DNA from: Peredibacter starrii
Lineage (GTDB): Bacteria > Bdellovibrionota > Bacteriovoracia > Bacteriovoracales > Bacteriovoracaceae
Assembly (NCBI RefSeq): GCF_034259205.1
Contig: NZ_CP139487.1
Coordinates: 2,728,001 to 2,792,000 of the forward strand
Length of the DNA stretch: 64,000 bases
Reading direction: 5' to 3'
The notes below the pieces were generated by a model. That model was not told where the DNA came from, searched no databases, and worked only from the letters and a program-made list of their open reading frames with translations. Positions 1-9,007 of this stretch are shown in pieces (position 1 is the first letter of the stretch; the number at the start of each line of letters is the position of its first letter). The position numbers and the translations under genes are program-made.

Positions 1-465
1 GTCATCTCCATGGGCCACAACAATCATGTTACCGTAACCGCGAATACCGTTATCAGAATAAATCACCACACCCGTGTCTACTGCCACGATGGGAGTTCCA
101 CTTGGTGCCGGGATATCGATACCATCATGGTGCTTGCGACCACGAGGTCCGAACTGAGAAGAAATTTTATAGAAGTGCGGAACTGGCCATAGGAAGCGAC
201 CGGTACCAAGGCTGCCGTAATCTTCAATAACGTAAGTGTCTCTTAGGAAATAAGCGATACCCACTTTTGATGGGATGAAGATCCATTCTTTCTGGAAGTT
301 CTTATCCGGGTTAGCGGCCTTAAGGTCGTCCACGCTCACGCCATAGGTCTTCGCCACTTTCTTCACGTGCGAAGGCTGTTCAACGTAAACATACTGGCCG
401 CTCTTCATGCTCGAGCACGAAAACAGAGTTACCAGAATAAATATATTAAGCAGAAAATTTAGCAT
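1..465 (-). CDS. LysM / M23 peptidase lipoprotein (NlpD-like), 3' end outside window
   Basis: Reading from the ATG at 463-465, the 155 visible codons encode a lipoprotein with a lipobox ending LFSC (Cys17), then a LysM-like segment (about residues 24-70, with VKKVAKTYGVSVDDLKAANP) and the beginning of an M23 metallopeptidase domain with the zinc-site element HHDGIDIPAPSGTPI. The frame is open to base 1, so the C-terminus is missing. M23/LysM lipoproteins either cut peptidoglycan cross-links or, as in E. coli NlpD, activate amidases at the cell envelope. The start overlaps the surE stop by 20 nt. E. coli nlpD also lies just downstream of surE, which supports the NlpD-like call. Whether the second zinc-ligand motif is intact cannot be seen. 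Confidence 0.85.
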   Translation of the reverse strand, partial: MLNFLLNIFILVTLFSCSSMKSGQYVYVEQPSHVKKVAKTYGVSVDDLKAANPDKNFQKEWIFIPSKVGIAYFLRDTYVIEDYGSLGTGRFLWPVPHFYKISSQFGPRGRKHHDGIDIPAPSGTPIVAVDTGVVIYSDNGIRGYGNMIVVAHGDD

Positions 466-1222
466 TTAATTTCTCTATACACTGGCCCAGACCACTATAG
501 TCTCTTGGGATCCGGTCAATCAAAACGTGTGGAGTTATTGCGACGTATCCATCCATCACTGCCTGGCAGTCAGATTCGATATTTGCCGCGAATCCTTCAT
601 AAACTCCGGCGATCCAAAAATATTCACGATTCCTTGCGTCCATTCTAGCATGAATTTCCTCAGAATAGCGCCTAAAACCTATTTCTGTGAGCTTACATCC
701 CTTGATTTCTGCTAAATCGAGATTTGGAACATTAATATTGATAAGAGTTTTGGGAGGACAGTGCTTGTGAAGACCGGCCTCAAGACACATGCGAATGACT
801 TTCGCAGCGGTGTGATAACGGTGTTCCTCGTTCACAGCATTGAACACTAAACTTACGGCGATTGCCGGAACGTCATGAAACGCGGCCTCTCTCGCTGCCG
901 CAATTGTTCCTGAATAATAAAGATCCTGTCCTAGGTTTGCTCCACGATTGATCCCTGAGATCACGACCTCTGGACGATTTTGTTTCATCACATGCCCTAG
1001 TCCCATGAGGACACAGTCAGCTGGGAAACCAGAACAACCATAAATATTGGGACGAATTTTTTCTAATCGAAGGGGTTTATCCAGACTTAAAGAGTGACCA
1101 GTGGTCGAGCGCTCTTCCAGGGGAGCAATCATGGTCGTTTGATAGTGTCCTGAAAGCTCATCATACAAACTATGAATTCCGGGAGCGTGAACGCCATCAT
1201 CATTGGCGAGAAGAATGTTCAT
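446..1222 (-). CDS. surE: 5'/3'-nucleotidase SurE
   Basis: This 258-aa protein begins MNILLANDDG, the SurE signature. The four metal-binding positions known from the family are present at the expected numbers: Asp8, Asp9, Ser39 and Asn92. SurE removes phosphate from nucleoside monophosphates (and short polyphosphate) in the cytoplasm and is linked to stationary-phase survival. It overlaps the upstream unknown gene by 23 nt and the downstream NlpD-like gene by 20 nt, so the three are probably cotranscribed and translationally coupled. Confidence 0.97.
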   Translation of the reverse strand: MNILLANDDGVHAPGIHSLYDELSGHYQTTMIAPLEERSTTGHSLSLDKPLRLEKIRPNIYGCSGFPADCVLMGLGHVMKQNRPEVVISGINRGANLGQDLYYSGTIAAAREAAFHDVPAIAVSLVFNAVNEEHRYHTAAKVIRMCLEAGLHKHCPPKTLININVPNLDLAEIKGCKLTEIGFRRYSEEIHARMDARNREYFWIAGVYEGFAANIESDCQAVMDGYVAITPHVLIDRIPRDYSGLGQCIEKLNAKFSA

Positions 1223-1823
1223 GAAGCTTACTCCAAATGTTCATCTTTTTTAATTTATCCTGGTCCACTTTGCGATGGCCCGTTTCAATCTCCTGAGTGA
1301 GATCAAGACTAAGATTCACATGGGGACCTAGATCCAACTGACTTGCCTCTTCGAAACTATCAGCATGAACAAAGACATTTAGATTTCGATACTGAGTCAG
1401 ATTCCACAACGTAGAATTATTCTGATAGTGCCTCTGCCACTTAACGGGCAAGAGGACTCCGCGACAAAAATCTGTGTTTAAAATTCCCTGCCAGTCCCCC
1501 TCGGGATGAAACATCCAGATATATGGAAGACCTAACCTTTGGTAAAAATCGACAGACTGCTGGTCCCGTAGCACCAGGGTGAATTTGAACGGTTCATTTT
1601 TCAGCAAGTTGATGAAGGAAAGAATCGTCTCAGGTCGGTCGTTCTCAAAGGTCAGATAGACTTCTTCGGATTGAATACTTTTTAGCAAAACTTGTAGCAG
1701 GTGAAAAGGCACAAGGTTGGGACTTCTGCCTCGTAGATCAAACACAAAATCACAGGGAACCTTGGACTTCAAGGTTTCTAGTGTTTTCTGATCATAGATG
1801 CCGTGGACAAGAAGGCGGGTCAT
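1200..1823 (-). CDS. Unknown protein, possibly a degenerate TrpF-like TIM barrel
   Basis: I do not recognise this 207-aa soluble protein with certainty. Its first half follows the rhythm of phosphoribosylanthranilate isomerase (TrpF): a first strand ending VHGI where TrpF has K-I-C-G, a segment DFVFDLRGRSPNLVPFH resembling the TrpF GFVF..SPR..V loop, then alternating strands and helices. The catalytic Cys of TrpF would be replaced by Val or His, so isomerase activity is doubtful. It lies 7 nt downstream of a PabA/TrpG-like amidotransferase and overlaps surE by 23 nt. No signal peptide or membrane segment is visible. The TrpF relation is inference from pattern only. Confidence 0.7.
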   Translation of the reverse strand: MTRLLVHGIYDQKTLETLKSKVPCDFVFDLRGRSPNLVPFHLLQVLLKSIQSEEVYLTFENDRPETILSFINLLKNEPFKFTLVLRDQQSVDFYQRLGLPYIWMFHPEGDWQGILNTDFCRGVLLPVKWQRHYQNNSTLWNLTQYRNLNVFVHADSFEEASQLDLGPHVNLSLDLTQEIETGHRKVDQDKLKKMNIWSKLHEHSSRQ

Positions 1824-1830
1824 TTAAAAA

Positions 1831-2394
1831 TTATACAAGATCACGGTAAACGGGTCTCATAAACTCAGTTCGGTAACTTGTTCCTATGGATTCCGGATGA
1901 AATTGATAGGTTAATAAATGAGGACCGCGTGTGATGAGGATCTCATCGTTTTGAATAAAATTCGTCAAATAGGGATTTCTGAGACTCGCCTGCCCCATAA
2001 CTGCCAGAGAATTATAGCGTTGAACAAAAACTTCCTTATGAATTCCCAACCACTCTCTCCAGTCAGGAGTCAAATCCAGTCTGACTTTCTGGCCATGGAG
2101 AGGCTCCTTCGATCTCAAAACTTCCTCGCCCTGAAGGCGCCAGAAAATCTGGTGACCAAGACAGACGCCAAAGAACGGGGCCTTTTTTTCTAACCACGTT
2201 TTAATTAATGGAAACAATTGCTGGTAATCATCCGGATGACCGGGTCCCGGGCCCAAAACTAAAAGTCCTGATTCAGGAAGTGTTTCAAAATCTTTCCAAT
2301 TAATCACTGTGACATCGAAACCAACTTCCGTCAGCTCCTGAACCACATTGAAGGAAAAACTATCTTCGAAATCAATGAAGGTCGCTTTCTTCAC
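1831..2394 (-). CDS. Class I glutamine amidotransferase, PabA/TrpG-like
   Basis: The 187-aa protein is a single class I GATase domain. The triad is visible: nucleophile Cys78 in FFGVCLGHQ, and His166 and Glu168 in QFHPES. The oxyanion-loop motif GPGPGHP is at about residues 48-54. Such stand-alone domains pass ammonia from glutamine to a chorismate-using partner (PabB for folate, TrpE for tryptophan). No PabB or TrpE gene is in the window, so the partner is unknown. The ATG overlaps the lptD stop (ATGA). It is somewhat diverged (FEDSFSFN where PabA has DNYDSFTYN), so PabA versus TrpG cannot be decided by eye. Confidence 0.85.
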   Translation of the reverse strand: MKKATFIDFEDSFSFNVVQELTEVGFDVTVINWKDFETLPESGLLVLGPGPGHPDDYQQLFPLIKTWLEKKAPFFGVCLGHQIFWRLQGEEVLRSKEPLHGQKVRLDLTPDWREWLGIHKEVFVQRYNSLAVMGQASLRNPYLTNFIQNDEILITRGPHLLTYQFHPESIGTSYRTEFMRPVYRDLV

Positions 2395-4859
2395 AGGCGC
2401 TTCACTCCGAAATAGTCATTTCGGTAGCGGTCGAAATTATCATCGCCGAAGTTAAAGAGGATATTAAATGAGTAACGGTTGTCCACGAGACTCTGACGAT
2501 AATTCAGGTTGAAGATCCAACAGTTGTTATGAGGCATGATGTCCATTGAATAAACTGTGCGGATATCTTTCTGTGCTTCTAAGTCGATATCTTTCACCAT
2601 CGCCAGACCCAAAGTATCTGTTGGACGAATTTGTCCCCCAAAGTTCAAGGTATTGAGTTTGGCAGAATCAAACGAGTTGTAGTTATAGTTTGCGAAGACA
2701 TTGAGGTACTCAAATCTTCTGGTTAAGTTCATGTTGAAAATATTTTCGTTGGCGTAGTGAAAGTAATACTCTGAAAGATTAAGACTCCAACGTCCACCAG
2801 TGTAACCAGTAAGAATGGCAAGACGAGTAAGTTTCTGACGAAAATCTTCTGCGTCCTGTTCATTTAAGAGATAACCTTGAGACACATTGAAGTAACCGAT
2901 CTTGGTGTACGTGAAGTTATCTCTTAAATACTTATCATCATCCAGATAGTTAAAGACCTTCGGAGATTTACGAGTCAGCGTGTTGTTCCACTGGAACTCA
3001 ACTGTGTTCTCAGGTGGAATGATGGTTCTCGTGGCACTCGCACCGAATAAATACTCTTGCGAACGAAGCGAGTCTTCATAATCGAAGAAGGCCGCTTGAT
3101 TAGTTCTAATATCACCGATGAACTTTTTGTTCCCATATTCATTCTGCGAAGTAATGAAGTGGTGAATAAACTTAAAGTCCTGAGAATGACGATAACTACT
3201 GCGATTTTGAACCAGATAATCTTTTGTATAGGCCGGTTCAAATTCCGGCAACTCTCCTACCAAACGACTTTTCTTTTCAGTTTTCTGAATCGGAGAAAGA
3301 CCTTGCTCACGACGCTCTCGAAGTTTTTTCAATTGTTCTTCGGAAACGTATTTCAAAGGAATTTTTTCCTCATACGCGAGACCGAAAATTCTATCCATTG
3401 AGAAACCAATTTCAGTTTTCATGAGCCCGGCGTTCTTTCCGGCCATGGGCTGACTTGGATCATCAAAGCGATAGGCCTGTTGATCAAAAGTGTAGCGAGT
3501 TTTTAAGCTCACTGGTCCCCAGTTAAAGAGGTGCCACATCACATACGGCTGAACCGATAAACGATCAGCATTACGAAGGAACACATTCTCATCGTCCCTC
3601 ACCTGACGGAATCTTGAGAATGAACCGTCCGCTCCCGCGGCGATATGCTGAAACATCGGGGTGCGAGATTGTAGAATCGAATAAGGAGTCGTGTTGAACG
3701 AAAGTCTCGGCATGGTCTGAACGTAAGAGCGGTCAAATTTTACCGAATCATCAAAGAGTTCGTTACGAAGATAATCAGCTTCCGCGTTGAGTGAGAAAAG
3801 GTCCTGACGCCAGTTAAGGAAACCATTTAGACCAAAATCAGAGCTGATGGTTTTTAAATCGGTATACTGTGGGTTATCACGAATCATATCCAGATCACGA
3901 AGTCCCGTGTAACGAACGTGAGAATTTAAATCCGGACTCCAGAATTGGTGAGATTCAAATTCTCCGAAGTAACGGAAGAAGGTCTCTCCTGATTCACCCT
4001 TATTGTCTTGTCCTGGCTGATAGATTTTATCGTCCACAAGTCGAGTATTGAACTCGGCCCAGGTCATTTCACTGAAACGTTGTCGATACTGAACATCACC
4101 ACCGTAACCACGCTTGGCCCAAAAGGTCGGAGTAATCGTCGCATCTTTATGATCATCAATTGCCCAGAACACAGGTTGCGCGAATGCAAGACCTTCACCT
4201 GATCGACTTGAAATGTTCGGAACAAGAAGACCGGTTTTTCTCTTCGTGAGAATCGGAAGCACAATGTACGGAATATAAATAACGTTCACGCCTTTAATTT
4301 TATAAAGACCGTGATTGATCTGAACGTACTTACCGACTCGAAGACGAATGGTTTTCCCGTAAATAGACCAAGATTCTGCACAATCTTTACAGGTCGTGAA
4401 CTCAGCTTCCTTAGCAACATACTCATCTTCAGAAACACGAATGAGTTCATTGGCCACAAGATTAAATTCAGAAGTGAGAATGCGGGCGTTTTTAATATGG
4501 GCCGCACCAGTAGTGATGTTGTAATCCACGCGAGAACCATACAAGGTCATCATCTGAGTGATGATGCGCACGTTCCCTTCAATCTTCACCATCATGTTTT
4601 CTTGGTTTAAAGACGCAAGCTCACCATACACAGTGTCTTTATTGCTGATGATAACAACGTTACCAACCGCCTCGAAGTAGCGACCTTGATTTTTACGATA
4701 AGCTTTATCTGAGAAAACGGAGAGCTTGTCTCCTAACTGAAGTTGCGGATTATCGGCCGCGAAGGAAAGACTGCAGATGGCCCATAAAATAATAAGAGCC
4801 AGTGACCAGCACCCTCTTTTGGTTCCATCCTTGAACGTATGACTTGATATCTTCAACAA
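2391..4859 (-). CDS. lptD: LPS-assembly outer-membrane protein LptD, TTG start
   Basis: This 822-aa protein has a signal peptide (hydrophobic core about residues 18-34, ending SFA), an N-terminal beta-jellyroll region (about 40-150, GNVVI/GNVRI strands) and a long C-terminal beta-barrel rich in alternating aromatic residues. The pair Cys157-x-x-Cys160 before ESWSIYG matches the LptD family. LptD with LptE inserts lipopolysaccharide into the outer leaflet. The start is TTG, preceded by AAGGA with 7 nt spacing, and it lies 110 nt inside the folC reading frame; no ATG exists that would keep the signal peptide. It is probably cotranscribed with accD-folC. Confidence 0.93.
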   Translation of the reverse strand: MLKISSHTFKDGTKRGCWSLALIILWAICSLSFAADNPQLQLGDKLSVFSDKAYRKNQGRYFEAVGNVVIISNKDTVYGELASLNQENMMVKIEGNVRIITQMMTLYGSRVDYNITTGAAHIKNARILTSEFNLVANELIRVSEDEYVAKEAEFTTCKDCAESWSIYGKTIRLRVGKYVQINHGLYKIKGVNVIYIPYIVLPILTKRKTGLLVPNISSRSGEGLAFAQPVFWAIDDHKDATITPTFWAKRGYGGDVQYRQRFSEMTWAEFNTRLVDDKIYQPGQDNKGESGETFFRYFGEFESHQFWSPDLNSHVRYTGLRDLDMIRDNPQYTDLKTISSDFGLNGFLNWRQDLFSLNAEADYLRNELFDDSVKFDRSYVQTMPRLSFNTTPYSILQSRTPMFQHIAAGADGSFSRFRQVRDDENVFLRNADRLSVQPYVMWHLFNWGPVSLKTRYTFDQQAYRFDDPSQPMAGKNAGLMKTEIGFSMDRIFGLAYEEKIPLKYVSEEQLKKLRERREQGLSPIQKTEKKSRLVGELPEFEPAYTKDYLVQNRSSYRHSQDFKFIHHFITSQNEYGNKKFIGDIRTNQAAFFDYEDSLRSQEYLFGASATRTIIPPENTVEFQWNNTLTRKSPKVFNYLDDDKYLRDNFTYTKIGYFNVSQGYLLNEQDAEDFRQKLTRLAILTGYTGGRWSLNLSEYYFHYANENIFNMNLTRRFEYLNVFANYNYNSFDSAKLNTLNFGGQIRPTDTLGLAMVKDIDLEAQKDIRTVYSMDIMPHNNCWIFNLNYRQSLVDNRYSFNILFNFGDDNFDRYRNDYFGVKRL

Positions 4860-5928
4860 ATTCTAATCCTTCCAGCGTACCCAGACCCGCGATGACTTCT
4901 TTTTTGGCCGCTTTGGGATGAGGGAAAATTGTCAGAACAATTTTTCCTAAACCAGAGGCCTGGAGCATTTTCAACATCGCTTTAAGATCGGCGGAATTTC
5001 TATCCGAGAAAGCGACGATCACAGAGTCAAATGGGGGCTTAGAAAAATTATAATTCCCCGACTGTAAAAATTGAATAAGTTTTCTCATTCCATCCACATT
5101 ATGAGAGCCAAAAAACATCCACTCGTTTGCATCTCGAAAAATTTCTCCTCTGTGCTCGAGAGGAGCGGGCATTTGATGCCAATCTTCCACTCTGAAGACA
5201 CGATTCGTGAGATAACAAAATGCTGCAGTGGCCAAGAGGTAATTTCGAAGAGAAAACTCATACGCGGGAACATTCACAAGAGTTTCCATATCAATCATGG
5301 CCGCCCCTATACGAGAGGCGATCTTACGAGAGCGATCACGAAGATATTTGAGATGCACAAAACTCATGAGAGTGGATTTAGGACGAAGGGTGCCAAGTTT
5401 TTCTTCTAAGATCTGATCATAACGTCGACCCAGGATTTCCTGATGGTCGCGAGAGATGGAAGGCAGAAGAACTAAGTCTGCATCAAAAACATTCACTGCA
5501 TCGAGCCTGCCTCCAAGTCCCACTTCAAGCAGTAAGTACTCAGGAGGATTTTCCGCCGCCCAGGTGCAGAAAACGTAAAACAGAAATTCATAGAATGAAA
5601 GTTCGTACTTTTCTCTCAGAACTGTCTCATGACAGCGATCAATCAAAGCTTGGAGATGATCAACGTCGATTTCCCCCTTCTCACTTCGAAATCGCTCAGT
5701 AATGCGCTCAATATGGGGAGAGGTCCAGGTAAAATGAGAGTGATCTTTTAAAAGATTCGACAAACGAAGAGTCGTCTCTCCCTTACCGTTAGTTCCGGCA
5801 ATGATTACAATCTTGGTATTTTGAAATTTTGGGAGAATCGGAGCGAGTGCCCGTTTGATTCGATCTAAACCAGGTCGCATTTGCTCCTGTCCATAAGTAG
5901 ACAGGAGCCAATGAACGATATCTTGCAT
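4750..5928 (-). CDS. folC: Folylpolyglutamate / dihydrofolate synthase (FolC-like)
   Basis: A 392-aa Mur-ligase-family enzyme that adds glutamate to folates (and possibly dihydropteroate) with ATP. The N-terminal P-loop is at residues 45-52 (GTNGKGET), followed by LLLEVGLGGRLDAVN, the FolC-type metal and substrate loop, and SISRDHQEILG, the conserved Asp-His element. The C-terminal Rossmann domain is shorter and more diverged. Residue 51 of the P-loop is Glu where FolC normally has Ser. The gene follows accD by 5 nt, the same order as accD-folC in E. coli, and its last 110 nt overlap the lptD start. Confidence 0.9.
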   Translation of the reverse strand: MQDIVHWLLSTYGQEQMRPGLDRIKRALAPILPKFQNTKIVIIAGTNGKGETTLRLSNLLKDHSHFTWTSPHIERITERFRSEKGEIDVDHLQALIDRCHETVLREKYELSFYEFLFYVFCTWAAENPPEYLLLEVGLGGRLDAVNVFDADLVLLPSISRDHQEILGRRYDQILEEKLGTLRPKSTLMSFVHLKYLRDRSRKIASRIGAAMIDMETLVNVPAYEFSLRNYLLATAAFCYLTNRVFRVEDWHQMPAPLEHRGEIFRDANEWMFFGSHNVDGMRKLIQFLQSGNYNFSKPPFDSVIVAFSDRNSADLKAMLKMLQASGLGKIVLTIFPHPKAAKKEVIAGLGTLEGLEFVEDIKSYVQGWNQKRVLVTGSYYFMGHLQSFLRGR

Positions 5929-5933
5929 AGAAA

Positions 5934-6782
5934 TTACGGAGTAAACATCTTCACAAAAAAGCTCAGTTCCTTTTTCAGGTCTTTTCTGTGAATGATACGA
6001 TCGATGAAACCGTGATCGCGTAGGAACTCAGAACGCTGGAAGCCCTCTGGAAGTGTCTGACGGATTGATTGTTCGATGACGCGTGGACCGGCAAAACCGA
6101 TGAGCGCTTTTGGTTCAGCAATGTTGATGTCCCCAAGCATAGAGAAACTTGCGGCCACACCACCAGTCGTAGGATCTGTCAGCATTGAAATATAAGGAAT
6201 GCCTGCAGACTTAAGACGAGCACGTGATGCTGATGTCTTCGCCATCTGCATAAGAGAGAGAATCCCTTCCTGCATACGAGCACCACCAGAACATGAAACC
6301 ACGATTACTGGAATTTTCTTCTCAAAACCAATGTCCATAGCAAGGGCCACTTTCTCGCCTGTTACTACACCCATTGAACCACCCATGAAACGGAAGTCCA
6401 TTACTGCTAGAGCAACTGGCCTTCCATCGATAGTGGCCGTACCACATACAGTTGTGTCTTTAAGACCAGTTGTCTTGATCGCGGCCTGAAGGCGTTGAAC
6501 GTAAGGCATCTTGTCCTGGAACTGAAGTGGGTTGTTAGAAATTAGGTCCGGAGAAATTTCTTCGAAGCTATTTTCATCAGTCATAACGGCAATACGCTCG
6601 TATGCTGAAATACGGTAGTGATAATCACACAGAGGACAAACGTTCAGGTTCTCTTCAAGTTTATCTGTCTGGAGAATCTCTCCACATTGGTTACATTTTT
6701 TCCAAAGACCTACCGGAGTATTTGAGGCGATCTTTTTAACGTTCTTCAATTTTGGGTTTTTGACCTGATGAAACCAGCCCAT
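5934..6782 (-). CDS. accD: Acetyl-CoA carboxylase carboxyltransferase subunit beta
   Basis: A 282-aa protein with the N-terminal zinc ribbon of AccD (Cys30, Cys33, Cys49, Cys52 in KKCNQCG and VCPLCD) followed by the crotonase-like carboxyltransferase core with SGGARMQEG and TTGGVAASF oxyanion-hole loops. With AccA it moves the carboxyl group from biotin to acetyl-CoA, the first committed step of fatty-acid synthesis. The ribosome binding site AAGGAAGG lies just upstream. It heads the accD-folC-lptD-amidotransferase-surE run. Confidence 0.98.
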   Translation of the reverse strand: MGWFHQVKNPKLKNVKKIASNTPVGLWKKCNQCGEILQTDKLEENLNVCPLCDYHYRISAYERIAVMTDENSFEEISPDLISNNPLQFQDKMPYVQRLQAAIKTTGLKDTTVCGTATIDGRPVALAVMDFRFMGGSMGVVTGEKVALAMDIGFEKKIPVIVVSCSGGARMQEGILSLMQMAKTSASRARLKSAGIPYISMLTDPTTGGVAASFSMLGDINIAEPKALIGFAGPRVIEQSIRQTLPEGFQRSEFLRDHGFIDRIIHRKDLKKELSFFVKMFTP

Positions 6783-7034
6783 GTATCCCTTCCTTTCAAA
6801 ATTTTAAGAAACCCAATATTAGAATGGGACGAACCCCTTTGAGAAGGAAAATGCCAGCATCTGTTGGCGTAAAATCAAGAAAATAGACGGATTTTAGGCC
6901 CAGAGACCCATCTAAGTGACTAAAATTGTGCACTTCCCCAAAGAGTGGCCCTAGAAATGAGGCACTCAAGTAAATCCTCAGCTATTCTATTAAGAGAATC
7001 CGAGAAATTCCGAAAAGCTAAGCAAGGTAGGATT

Positions 7035-9005
7035 ATGTCTAAAATCCATTTCTTAGTACTTACGATTGTTCTGGTATGTTTTGGAGCACACGCGCGGTCT
7101 CCGATCATGTCGCACGATCGCTTTGTCTACCTTACCGACTCGGAACAAGAACAAGTCATCATCAAAACCATGGAATTCGTGGTTGAGCTCGAAGAAAGCT
7201 ATCAATATGAAGTGGCGACCTATGGCTACAATGAAAATCGCTATCGTCTTTATACAAGCATGATGAGGAAAGTGGTTTCATTCTTAATGAATGAGGCCCA
7301 CGCGGATACGACTAACCTTCTTCAGACTCAAGGTAAAGGTGTCACTCTCGCTGATGCTCTTCCTAAACCAAAAGACACAACTCCACTGGTTTTAAAACAG
7401 CCGGCCAAAGTTGAACAAAAAGTTCCGGCCTCTCTGGCAAGGCCCAAAAAAAGTTGGGAACAACTGGCCGATGAGTTTTATAAGAACGTTACGACCAAAT
7501 CGAGCAGCAAATGTATTTATGCCGGTTGGGTCTCTGAGATGCAGGGTAAACCAGCTCTGTGTGTTCACCCAAGTTTCATCAATCCAAAAAGTCCGGGCTC
7601 AGTTCCTGAGAGCATGACCTATGCTCAGCAGGATGGTTGTACCGGAAGAAATCAGATTACCTGTAACCCGGTCATCTTCGGTTATAAGAGTGAGAGCGAA
7701 AAATCTCTGTTCTGTGTCCCGGCCGGGATTCCGGAATCTCACAACTCTGCTCTTAATTGTATGAAAGCGGCCCTTTCAGATACGGCCGAAGCAAAAACTG
7801 ACTCTAAAGAAAAACGTCTCCAGCATTTAAGAGAACGTCTGGTGGCAAAACCCGATGCTTTCGCCAATGTTCAGAAGTTCATCTATCAATATTGTATCTG
7901 CGAAACTTCACCGGATGGGACGAACAAAGAGTATCACGATCGCATCAGACCACACCGTACTTGTTTCGGTATGATTGAGATGGTGGCCGAGACCAGTATT
8001 TGTGAAGAACCAAAAATTGATATTGATACGACAATCTTTAAAAAACTTCGTGATGCCGCGACTTCCGGGAAAATCAGCAAATCTTCCGGTGGTGGTGCTA
8101 TCGATGCTTTCTATAAGAAGTTTCTAAAAGACGTAAAGACCTCGGCTCCTTCTGAGTATCAGGCCCTGTGTCCAAACGATACCATGCCGACCAAGCCAGA
8201 AGAGAAGAAACCTGAAATTGTCGCTGAACCGAAATCAAAATATACCTGTGTGAATGTTCTTTGTATGATTCCTCCTGTTGAACAAGGAGAAAAGAAAGAA
8301 GAGAAGCCAGGTGAACCTAAATTTGGTTGTATCTACAATTTCAGCAATGGTGAAGAGGTCGCTTATCCGGATGAAGTGCCAAATCTCTCGCCTGAAAATA
8401 AAGACGTGAAAGAAATCAAAGTTAAAGTGGGCTTTGATAAAAAACCACCTCAGGAACTTACATGTCCAGTGACATTCGAAGAATCTCCTGTTGTGGCCGA
8501 CCCTGCTCCTTCAAAGAAACCAGGTATCAAACTGGAACTGAAAGAGAAATCTGGTAAGTCTCAAAACGTGCATGCTACGACAACAGATCGCGGAAGCGAA
8601 AAAATTGTGTGGAAGCGTATTGGTTTTAATGGTGAAAAGAAAACCACTAAAACAGAAGAGAAAAAGTCAGAGCTGAAGATTGCCGGTCTGGATGAAGAAG
8701 AAAAGAAACCAGAAGAAAAGAAACCGGAAGAGAAAAAGCCAGAAGACAAAGGAACTGAGATTCTTTCTGAGAACGAAAACAAAGAAGATGTTTCAGTGCC
8801 TATTATCACTTCAGAATATAAAGTCTGCGCAGACCTGGTTGGAGATGACGGTAATTCCGTTGGATCTGATTGTGTAACGATCCCTAAAGGCGACGAAGTG
8901 AAAGCTCCACCTATTGCTCAGCCAATCAACCGTGGGGCCGCAAGTCAGCAGCCACAAATGCCAAGCCGTATGGGTAACGACACATCGGCAATGGGTATCA
9001 AGTAA
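7035..9005 (+). CDS. Secreted Cys-containing protein of unknown function with Lys/Glu/Pro-rich stretch
   Basis: I do not recognise the family. The chosen ATG (7035) has AGGTAGG just upstream and gives a typical signal peptide (MSKIHFLVLTIVLVCFGAHA); a GTG 90 nt further up would bury that peptide. The mature part (656 aa precursor) has many cysteines arranged as in an exported disulfide protein, with repeated CVHPSF / FCVPAG / TCNPVIFGY-type segments, then a low-complexity region around 8670-8750 with tandem KKPEE units, and a C-terminal domain with CVTIPKG. It stands alone between divergent accD and convergent phosphodiesterase (2 nt gap). It is probably periplasmic or extracellular. Confidence 0.85.
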   Translation: MSKIHFLVLTIVLVCFGAHARSPIMSHDRFVYLTDSEQEQVIIKTMEFVVELEESYQYEVATYGYNENRYRLYTSMMRKVVSFLMNEAHADTTNLLQTQGKGVTLADALPKPKDTTPLVLKQPAKVEQKVPASLARPKKSWEQLADEFYKNVTTKSSSKCIYAGWVSEMQGKPALCVHPSFINPKSPGSVPESMTYAQQDGCTGRNQITCNPVIFGYKSESEKSLFCVPAGIPESHNSALNCMKAALSDTAEAKTDSKEKRLQHLRERLVAKPDAFANVQKFIYQYCICETSPDGTNKEYHDRIRPHRTCFGMIEMVAETSICEEPKIDIDTTIFKKLRDAATSGKISKSSGGGAIDAFYKKFLKDVKTSAPSEYQALCPNDTMPTKPEEKKPEIVAEPKSKYTCVNVLCMIPPVEQGEKKEEKPGEPKFGCIYNFSNGEEVAYPDEVPNLSPENKDVKEIKVKVGFDKKPPQELTCPVTFEESPVVADPAPSKKPGIKLELKEKSGKSQNVHATTTDRGSEKIVWKRIGFNGEKKTTKTEEKKSELKIAGLDEEEKKPEEKKPEEKKPEDKGTEILSENENKEDVSVPIITSEYKVCADLVGDDGNSVGSDCVTIPKGDEVKAPPIAQPINRGAASQQPQMPSRMGNDTSAMGIK

Positions 9006-9007
9006 GA

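Noticed and set aside
8561-8809. Antisense reading frame with FFSSGFFSSG repeats
   Set aside because: It is the complement of the KKPEE repeat in the secreted-protein gene and has no start signals.
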